DNA of 64,000 nt from Ophiostoma sp. CBS 140.51. Its lineage: Eukaryota; Ascomycota; Sordariomycetes; Ophiostomatales; Ophiostomataceae. The stretch lies in the NCBI GenBank assembly GCA_029298735.1, contig JANSLP010000015.1, forward strand, positions 1 to 64,000, given 5' to 3'. The notes beneath the pieces are model-generated. The model searched no databases, was not told where the DNA came from, and saw only the letters and a program-made list of their open reading frames with translations. Shown in pieces: positions 22,901-30,262 of the stretch. How positions within the stretch are numbered: the first letter of the stretch is position 1; each line of letters opens with the position of its first letter. Made by a program: the position numbers and the translations under genes.

Positions 22901-22943
22901 GTACACCAAGGCGCCTGCTATCAAGGGTCGTGTCGCCAAGTAA
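19902..22943 (+). CDS. Secreted Ser-rich mosaic protein with PLA2-like cysteine domain
   Basis: A single exon of 1,013 aa; the ATG at 19902 opens a signal peptide (MRFHHILALATTVGVASA). Residues about 28-180 are almost only Ser, Ala and Val with many SSVSS units, a likely O-glycosylated stalk. Next is a PAN/apple-like cysteine module (CQQYGSRP, then FNGCSAQCAATDGCNSFSI). After a Pro/Thr/Val region, residues about 550-680 hold a domain like fungal secreted phospholipase A2: ACTVQSNCYDHCSGYSFQGC, IFYTTMLAIC and NAYYDALGAMCACFC. The usual catalytic CxxHDxCY is altered to CYDHCSG, with His one residue away from the canonical place, so catalysis is doubtful. An EGF-like Cys-Gly segment follows (CGACGGQCGANSACHGGVCG). 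The C-terminal 250 residues (Asn/Thr/Trp-rich, NWTVGAYAGTTLG) resemble a beta-rich carbohydrate-binding module. There is no clear GPI signal. It is probably a cell-surface or secreted protein; partner and substrate are unknown. Confidence 0.85.
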   Translation: MRFHHILALATTVGVASASKCKPTIPPDSSKSASSTASSVSSVSSAASSASSAPSSLSSASSSSSISNSAVVSAGSSSIINSVSSVSSSSVVSSVSVPSSVSSASSSSSVSSSFVSSPSSSASSVSSASSASSVKSSSSISTSSSGSSASSASSVSFVSSVSSSSFSSVASVPSPSQICQQYGSRPNTQPLGTFTDIFDDTFNGCSAQCAATDGCNSFSIQVETGGICTLYATALYLDFTFGTSGPTIYFDLNCPAPVVSGPSVAYNSPSVSVPAELYAAPVISIAASSAYVAPSVVQTDSPPYVPSGPQAKPSDDNAFISTYTYTEFTLTMNSTGSPPVATGIPQPSGSELPDLPCLITPGPVAPFTVLNQQFVPMVSTTGSIGPLLQPTEAPQPGDPLLDPATLELPTFFLQELDGADAYDMVYNGDSPLYVAMTTDGQVILVDASTGPQFVDGVVTTIFNINCIGVMTITLNGQSYVWTTTGATCQIQQGSSTTSFMKAIPETMPTVPQTDQTRKRSERLFNDLMAREEMNKLTTRQFTPTNGDFSAPQCPNTPAGLVSETKAGYQLGQGNLCNAMSSNWDYSPYDFGDACTVQSNCYDHCSGYSFQGCNTIFYTTMLAICLQEIGDEWWDVVSLIACDLQAVYYLGVAETSTGRNAYYDALGAMCACFCSSPDSTCLSPLSSNGFYCADIYSNDNDNCGACGGQCGANSACHGGVCGCPNDQCGDICLNFESDPFHCGNCTNECDPPYCISGSCYVPQPGTCAPDQSVTNNMFATYSPTWANWTVGAYAGTTLGTNLDFGPTLFTDQSGNQVYAMGVTMVNITSGGFHGYIEQKNVKMCPGFNYDLTFSMGYVNEINGQLVSSLADCEVRWLTGKPDVWSDDDGFQSSPNYPIGASNPTYATFGPWTLNVVEGETGVTKTSFNYYVDLTAVVSCNTPVDSSGYFIITDVLLTPTSAVTPTTKREAEKLTPLNFDLRERGSEEYTVTFDEGDLSTSKYTKAPAIKGRVAK

Positions 22944-23405
22944 GACCATGCAGTGTGCAACCATTCTTTTTGAATATGATACTTTGCTACCATTCTTTGA
23001 TTTCTATCTAGCTTTATTTGTACTTAATTTTTACTTTCCTTTTCAATTCAACCAATGTATTAACATGTTGGTTTTCAACGCCCAGTAATGATGCTTGGGG
23101 TTGTGATAAATTAAGATTTGTGTCCCACATATTAAACTCTTGGCAGTCGGGTCGTTCCACGATTTCAGCCACTCACGGCGTGTCGGGCCCTGTCTACGAT
23201 TCACTGAAGGATCAGTGTCAATGCAACCATTTCAGCGGTCAAAATGCTCCAGACACAGCGCCACAATCGAGATTCACGACTTGACTCCCCTTTTTCTCCG
23301 ACACAACACATCTCGTTCTCCATCGTTTCTCTACTTTGCATTAGCCTTATCGTCGATCGGCAATGACCACCATCATCTTTGTCGCCCACCATCACAACCA
23401 CCACC
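22944..23405. other. Intergenic region between two secreted-protein genes
   Basis: 462 bases between two + strand genes, with a T-rich 3' UTR followed by a C/A-rich leader (CACCACCATG at the next start). No other feature seen. Confidence 0.5.
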
Positions 23406-24769
23406 ATGCAGCTCCTCGCCGCAATTATCTCCTTCCTCTTACTGGTGTCTGCCGAGACCGTCGGCCCAAAATGCTCGCCAGTGACCTGGTCCAAGGAAAA
23501 GCGCGGTGAACATCAAGCTCACATTGGGGATGCACAGAAGCCCAAATTTACGCCGAGAAAGGGTGTGATCAGCACCAGCAACGTGGCTGTCGGTGATGTC
23601 AACTGCCGCTACGATGCAACGACCGGAAGCAAAGTCAGCAGCGCGACGTGTGCCGAGCTTGCCAAGAAGTATGGCATCCGCGAGGAGGTCTTTTTCAAAC
23701 TGAATCCTTCTGTGCTGCCGGACTGTAGCAATATCGGGCCCGATACGGATTACTGCGTTGCAGGATGTGAGTTCTGTCGTATCATATTCACAACTAGGCC
23801 GCTTGTTGCCCTCCGCTAACATTGATACCTCAGTCATAGAGCCTCTCCGGGCAAAAGACGGAAAATGCGGTCCTCCTAATAACAATGCCACATGCCTCGG
23901 AACAGCTGCCCAGTGTTGCAACTCTGAGACGTGGACATGTGGCAAAACAGAGTAAGTCTTCCATTGTGACCATCTTGATCTTGGCTACATGTTCTGACAA
24001 AATCAGAGAGGATTGCTCGCGTGGTATTTGCTACGAAGGCGCCTGTGCCGGTGACAAGGTGTACAGCACGGACGGCACATGTGGCGTGAAAGACGGCCGT
24101 ATTCGACAATGTGCCGGAAAACACGGCAACTGTTGCAACAATGACGGCAAATGCGGCACCGGCGAGGCCTTTTGTGGTCTCGAAAACTGCCAGGGCGGTG
24201 ACTGTGTGAAGCCCGAGCAAAAAGACTACAAGCCGGGCGCCGGAACCTGGCTCGGCGGTAACACGACCGACGGTACTTGCGGCGGCACCAACAAGTTTAC
24301 GTGCAACGTTGTGTATGGCAACTGCTGCAACAAAGACAACATATGCGGTTCCAATCCGTCCGACTGTGAAGCGGGGTGGTAGGTTCATCTCACTCTTTTT
24401 GACCCTAATCAAGTCGCTGACCTTTCTTAAAGCCAACCAGAATGGGGCATGTGCAAGGGCGCCAAATATACGCCACCTTCAGGCACCGAAACGTCGGACA
24501 AGCCCATGTCTACCATCACCTACCAGGGGCTGCCCGAGTGTGGCAAGAGCTGCATGATGCATATGCTGGTCCAGTCTACGTCGCTGGAGTGCGGTCTTCC
24601 CCGAGCACCCTGCCTGTGCAGCAATGATGTCTTTTTGATCGGCCTCGCTCACTGCGCCCATGGTATTTGCTACAACGAGACGATGGCAGAGACGGTCATT
24701 GGATACTGGCAGGCCTACTGCTTTAACGACACCACGACGTCAACCGCAAACGCAGGCCCTTTACTATAA
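23406..24769 (+). CDS. Secreted LysM protein with three hevein-type chitin-binding domains
   Basis: Four exons, 23406-23766, 23834-23951, 24007-24378 and 24433-24769, give 395 aa. Donors are GTGAGT, GTAAGT and GTAGGT, and all phases close. The signal peptide is MQLLAAIISFLLLVSA. One LysM motif lies at about 75-120 (TCAELAKKYGIREEVFFKLN, then DCSNIGPDTDYCVAG). Three type-1 chitin-binding modules follow, each with the CGxxxxxC...CC...CG pattern: DGKCGPPNNNATC, DGTCGVKDGRIRQC and DGTCGGTNKFTC. The last 110 residues form a Cys-rich region (ECGKSCMMHMLVQ, CLCSND, AHCAHGICYNE) I do not recognise. LysM and hevein domains bind chitin oligomers, so the protein may coat or protect the fungal wall or mask chitin from a host or from rival enzymes. 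Fungal LysM genes often sit beside subgroup C chitinases, but none is present here. The final splice restores the Cys-rich motif CQPEWGMC. Confidence 0.9.
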
Positions 24770-25191
24770 AGATGTTTGGCTGCAGCAGTCCATCATTGAC
24801 ATACATAACAAAAATAATTGACTTCCCACAAACCACATAGTTTGCATCAAATTAATCATATTATCAACCCTTCGAAAGTGTTGAAAATTTTACATGTCCT
24901 GCTTGAATGCCATACGAAGTTGTCCTGAAAGTGATTCCTGCGCTAGTACAGCCACACCAATCATGTGTTATCGATCTGGATCTCGCTTCCGGACAGATTT
25001 TTTGTGTACATTGGGCAATGCCAAGTCAGTCCATCACGTGGCTTTATTATATAGCAGATATTATTAAGAAACTGGACATCTATTGTGTTATTATAATGTA
25101 TGGGTATTATTGTTCTCTATCTGATCCCCTTTTATATGTATCCTTGGACACCTCGCTATTTTGTACTATTTTCATTTTGAAATCACCACGC
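24770..25191. other. Convergent 3' intergenic region
   Basis: 422 AT-rich bases between the LysM gene and the Dal5-type transporter, probably both 3' UTRs. An open frame 24907-25341 overlaps the transporter end and has no coding character. Confidence 0.5.
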
Positions 25192-26809
25192 TTAGTACTT
25201 GTACAGCTCATCTACATTGACGTTGGGCTGCTCACGCTGCTTCTTCTTGTTGAGCAGGTAGTACTGGACGTTGGCAATGGCCGACATGACAAGACCGACA
25301 GTAGTCAGGGCCAGAATGACGGTCCAGCCCGTCTTGTATAGCGGGCTGTCCTTGGCCTGGAACAGCTGGCTGCCCACAATACCCGAGGTGTTGGCCGACA
25401 TGATAAAGATGGCCAGCGTAATCGAGCGCTCGCCGGCCGACTTGGCGTTGGAGGCCATCCAGGAGCCGTTGACGGGGTGCCAGTTGGAGCCAAAGGCGAT
25501 GCTGACAACCAACAAACCGAAGCGCAGGTGGGGGTTGCTGGAGGTGACGGCCAGGCGGTTTCCGAGCTGGAAGCCCCAGTAAATCAATAGACCCAAGAAG
25601 ACCATGGGACCGCGGCGCTTGTACTTGTCCGAGACGAAACCCCAGGTGATGTTGGTAATGAGCAGGATCCAGGCACCAATGGACGCCATGGCGTTGGCAC
25701 GGAGCTTGCCGTAGCCAAACGAGCCAACAAGAGTAGGGGCGTACGACATCATGGTCGAAGCAGGCGACAGAGCGCTAATGGTGAGCAGGACGTGGGGAAT
25801 GAGGCGCCAGTTAGTCAGGGCGGCTTTGATCTCGGCGCGGCTGATGTGGGTGTGGGTGTGAATCTTGGACGGGTCGTCGAGCAGGACGCGGCGGGACAGG
25901 ATATGGATCTCACGGTCGTTGAAGTAGCGGATGCCCATGATGGAAACGGGGTTGCTGGGGCTCTTGGGGAAGAAGGTAATGAACAAAATGCCAATGACAA
26001 TGGTGAACATGCCCTCAATCAGGAAAAGCCACTGCCAGCCGGCAAGACCACGAACGCCGCGCATGTGGAGGCTGTCACATTAGCACATGAAGACAATATT
26101 GATATATCACGTCGGGTGTGGATGTACTTACATGCCGTAAGCAATGAGACCCGTGCAGGCACCGGCGAGCATGTTGCCGATAAAGAACCACGAAAACCGC
26201 TTGCTGGTCTCATCGCGCTTGTACCACCTGGTGATGGTGTACAGGCCAGCAGGTATGAAGCCAGCCTCGCAGAGACCGAGCAGCAGACGGGTCGCCAGGT
26301 ACGGGCCAAGGCCGTGCTGGAAGGCCTGGAAGGTAGCCACGAGACCCCATGCGATGATCTGGGCGCCAATCCAGATGGTAGGACCGAGCTTGTACAGGAT
26401 AATGTTGCTGGGGATCTCCAGCAGGACAATGCCCAACGACAGCAGCTGCTGGCCAACGTTGAACTGGTACTGGGTGATGCCGACGTCCTTGAGGAAGTTG
26501 TCGGTCAGGGCATTACCAATGTTGCCACGGTCGATTTGCAACGCGAAAAAGGCCAGCGTCAAGAGGGCCATCACCAAGAAGTCGAGCCTGATTCGTTAGC
26601 ACGTGATAAACATCGGGAGAGTCGACATAGTCGTGATCATGCAACTGCATCCCTTGGCAGATAAAATGTAGGAGTACTCACTTGCGGACGAGCTTCTTCT
26701 CCTCGTCGTCGGACCAGTCACGCTCAGCATCAGACTGGTAGCCATCGCTGTGGCTAGCCTCGGTGGAGACGCCGACTTGCTTCTCCTCAAACGTGGGCGT
26801 TGACGCCAT
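25192..26809 (-). CDS. MFS transporter, Dal5/anion:cation symporter family
   Basis: Three minus-strand exons, 26682-26809, 26132-26587 and 25192-26071, give 487 aa. Donors GTGAGT and GTAAGT and acceptors CAG are clear, and all phases close. The short acidic N-terminus ends in DDEEKKLVRKLDFLVM, typical of this family. About 12 hydrophobic helices follow in two halves, with a polar loop of about 60 residues (KIHTHTHISRAEIKAAL) in the middle. Landmarks are QIDRGNIGNAL in helix 1-2, RLLLGLCEAGFIPAGLYTIT in helix 4-5 and FGSNWHPVNGSWMASNAKS in the second half. Yeast members carry allantoate and ureidosuccinate (Dal5), nicotinate (Tna1), biotin precursors (Vht1), pantothenate (Fen2), and sulfonates or sulfate-like compounds (Seo1/Soa1). 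Substrate cannot be read from sequence. It is transcribed away from the TauD-type gene at 28845, with 2 kb between them, which hints at an organic sulfur compound. Confidence 0.93.
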
Positions 26810-28844
26810 TGTGGAGGTTATGCAGGAGATGTGTTGTGGAAGGGAAGATGAGGTAGGATATAAGTTTGAGAGAGGAGGAGGAAGAAGAAAGAAGATGATA
26901 GACGCTCGCGTGTGTCGGGTGTTTGGAAAAGAAAGAAAGAAGCGCTCAGGGTCAGTTGTTATATGATGGTAACATGAAGCGTGCGTATTTCTTCATTAAT
27001 ATTCAAAGTATTTCTTTCCAATTATGTTCCATGGTTCTCGAAAATGGCAGTCTGTCATGTCGGGTCGGAGACGATCTGCAGCCCGTTTTATTCACGAAAG
27101 CAAGGCCCTTCCCTTGTCGGATCCATCGCAATGCATTGCTGTCGTCCTGTCAAATTCTGCACGAGGCTAGTCGTCAAGAGGCGTCACGGATCCGTACGCA
27201 AACTCTCTCAAATATGTTCAATATGTCCCAAAAAGGAACTCCAGGCGTACTGAACAGCGCCGGAGAGCGTGGAAGCGGCGTATGGGGAGCCACCAAGAAC
27301 CACCAAAAACAAATAAAATGCTGCGTCGACTTTGCTCTAGACTGGCTGATGCCATTGCTCTGTGACGGCACGTCATTAGCTTGGCTGTACAACTTTGTGT
27401 AAGTGGAGTCTGGACGACAAGGACGTGCAACAAATTGCAGTCGACTGCGAGTAAACACACCCAACGACAATAGAAAACAGACGAAGAAACAGAAGAAAAC
27501 AGAAAAAGAAGAGTAAAGACAAGGGAATACCACGCTGTCGTATACTGCCCCCACAAATCTTGGGCAGATCTGGTTGCTGCTTGGCTTGTCTGTCCCACGC
27601 TAAAGTGTGATGTTAGCAGACTGCAGAATGGCGAATTCGACCAGTATCGTAAAAAAGCAAGCCATTTCTGTCTGGGCCCCTTTCGAGCTCTCGCTTTCGA
27701 CGTCGTGCACATGTCATGGCAGTTGAGAGGGCTGATGGGATTGGATGAGCTCGACACTTACATGACTCGTAGCAGCCTCTTCCTTCGTCAAGGACCCAGG
27801 CAGACGGTGCTGCAGTCGTGGCAAGATCAGGGCATTCGATTTATTGGACGATATTGACTTATTTAAATGGCACAATGACTCCATCCAGATAGGCTGGGCG
27901 TGGCCATAAAAAAGAAAGAAGAAAGCTTGTTGCGATGGTCTGAATGGCGTCTTGTTTATTGCTTGTGATGTTATGAACAAGTTTTTTCGTGTTTAGATGC
28001 ATTTGGGTGCAAGGAGATGTCTCTTTCTTCTCTTTTCTTCCTCTTGTCGTATCATGAATTGCTATCTATCGTCTTGAAGCTTCTAGGTCCCTCGATCTAG
28101 ACCGAGTTTTGTGAGAATTTTCTACATCTTGATATATGATTTCTTTTTTTCACCAGTTGCCCATTGTCTCATCACCTTATTGTTTTATCGATTCTGCAGA
28201 CGACTCGTGTAAAAATGCGGAGGCGCCCGTCACAGCTTTGGAAAATTTGGGCGCCTTGTGGCTTTTATGAAAATACGCAATCGTGGTACTAAAAGATATC
28301 ATCGAAGCTTCGGATGGCGCCATTTACGAGCAGCCACCCAAAACGCCAAAAACCGGGGCCTTCTGACACTGAGAGACTGCGCTAAATGGCACTTGCACGC
28401 ACTGGCCACTACACAAAACGTGCACAATGTGCATGACATGCCCCGGGAATTCGGATCGAAAGAACGCAGTATCGGTATTAGACGTCAACCAATGACATGC
28501 AATACCTTGCACACCCCAAACAAATTAGTCAATGGACAATCATCTCTCATCGACATGACAGATGATGTGATGACATGAAGAACGACATCCTGCGGAAGAG
28601 TACAGGCGCTATGTAGTGGTTAGAAATCAATTAAATGGAAATCGTAGCCGGATGAATTGCAGAGGGCATGTTTGATACTCCGTATTTTTGAATAGAATTG
28701 TTTTACCGCGAATTGACATTTTCATTAACAAAAAAATACTTTATAGGAAAGTAAAGAAAACAATTGAAAGAAACAAAATCCAAAACAAAATTCTGTTCAC
28801 TCATCCCATTCATCAACGTCAGTCTTTTTGCCCCCACCATCACA
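26810..28844. promoter_or_regulatory. Divergent 2-kb region between transporter and dioxygenase genes
   Basis: The upstream regions of the Dal5-type transporter (minus) and TauD-type dioxygenase (plus). No gene is supported; short frames at 26923-27757 look non-coding. At 28437-28449 there is ATGCCCCGGGAAT, loosely like half of the 14-bp motif shared by the promoters at 33.4 and 37.3 kb. The last 100 bases before 28845 are A/C-rich. Confidence 0.5.
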
Positions 28845-30036
28845 ATGGGCAACCTCGAATCCCATAAACACATCTCGCCTGACTCGGGGTTCCCAATCAC
28901 CATCCACCCTGCATTCAACAGCAAGATCCAGGCACACGTCCCGCCAGAGGAGCTGCGGAAAGAAGTGTTCCCGGACAAGGACCGGGCCCTGTTTGCTGAC
29001 CCGGAGAAAAAGACCCTGTTCTCGGTGGCCAAGCGCGTCGATTTGACTGAGTCCATCGGCACCGTCCTCGAAAATGTGCAGCTTTCGCAACTGAACCCCC
29101 AGCAGCTGGACGAGCTGGCGCTACTGGTGACGGAGCGCGGCGTGGTTTTTTTCCGGGGCCAGGACTTGACCACCGAAAAGCAAGTCGAGTTGTTTGAGCA
29201 CTATGGCATTCTGGACCGGCACCCGGCACAAAAAGATGTGCGTCATGTGGTCATCAAGGGCAGTACCGAGGACCACCGTAATATCTTGAGCTACACGCCC
29301 TGGCCGTCGGGCGACTTCCACGCCGACACGTCCTTTGAGATCAACCCGCCGTCGTACTCAATGCTGCGCATGGAGGAGCACCCGGCAGTGGGTGGCGACA
29401 CGGCATGGATCTCGCAGTACGGTCTGTATGACGCACTGAGTAAGGCCATGAAGACGTTTGTCGATGGTCTGCACGCGGTGCACACCAGCCGGCTCCAGTA
29501 CGACACGATTCTCGATTTGTGGGGCGTTGGCCCCAACCGGCCGCCCATTGACACGCATCACCCGGCTGTCCGCACTCACCCCGTCACTGGTCTCAAGGCG
29601 TTGAATGTCAACCCTGGTTTTGTGACGGGCTTTGCCGAACTGAAAAAGGTTGAGGGCGACAAGCTGCTCGACTTTTTCCAGTACCACATCCACTCCGCCG
29701 ATGACCATTATGTGCGGTGGAAGTGGGAGGTTGGCAGTGTCGCTTTCTGGGACAACCGGTGCTCTGTGCACCGTGTCATTCCCGGCACTTACAAGGAGAA
29801 GCGTCGCGGTATACGCACGACTGTCTTTGGCGAGAAGCGTAAGTACCGCCGTCCTTTAATTAAAAAGAAAATCATGGAATTTGTTACTAACATTTGCAGC
29901 CTTCTTTGACCCCAAGAGCGAAGGTCGAGTCGAGAGACAGGAACGTCTCGACCTTGAAAACGGCGTTGTGACCGAAAAGCGTGTTGTCGTGCCGATTCTC
30001 GAGGACAAGGAACCACAAGTGAACACACCGGCGTAG
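28845..30036 (+). CDS. TauD/TfdA-type alpha-ketoglutarate-dependent dioxygenase
   Basis: Two exons, 28845-29838 and 29900-30036, give 376 aa; the 61-nt intron has GTAAGT and GCAG. The enzyme family couples 2-oxoglutarate decarboxylation to hydroxylation of its substrate with Fe(II); members release sulfite from taurine and other sulfonates (TauD, yeast Jlp1) or act on aryl-oxyacetates and alkyl sulfates. The metal triad is visible: His159 and Asp161 in GDFHADTSFE, and His309 in CSVHRVIPG, with Arg320/Arg324 (RRGIRTT) for 2-oxoglutarate binding. GVVFFRGQDL at about 99-108 is the usual N-terminal core strand, and WISQYGLYDALS and LNVNPGFVTGF are family landmarks. There is no targeting signal, so it is probably cytosolic. 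The 3' end faces the dikinase-like gene 226 bp away. A role in sulfonate use is inference from the family and from the Dal5-type transporter across the shared upstream region. Confidence 0.93.
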
Positions 30037-30262
30037 ATATTAGTAGATGAAACCAAATCCAAACCATTGCAACATTACCAGATGAGTATGATGTGTCATT
30101 ATTTGTGACTTTACCATAGATTGAAAACATCAATTTATTTGCGTGAGAGTCGCACAAAATATTTTAACATTAGAACTAGCTTTATGATTTATTTGCAATG
30201 TCTGCATCTAATACAGTCTTCTTCATCTCACCCATTTTATCTTATTTTACCCCATATCCTGA

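Noticed and set aside
21813..22964. 383-codon minus-strand frame
   Set aside because: Antisense to the Cys-rich half of the secreted mosaic protein, which has signal peptide and domain order; the antisense shows no domain.
25792..26664. 290-codon plus-strand frame across the Dal5-type transporter
   Set aside because: Antisense shadow; it crosses two transporter introns and shows no motif, while the minus strand has a full MFS protein.
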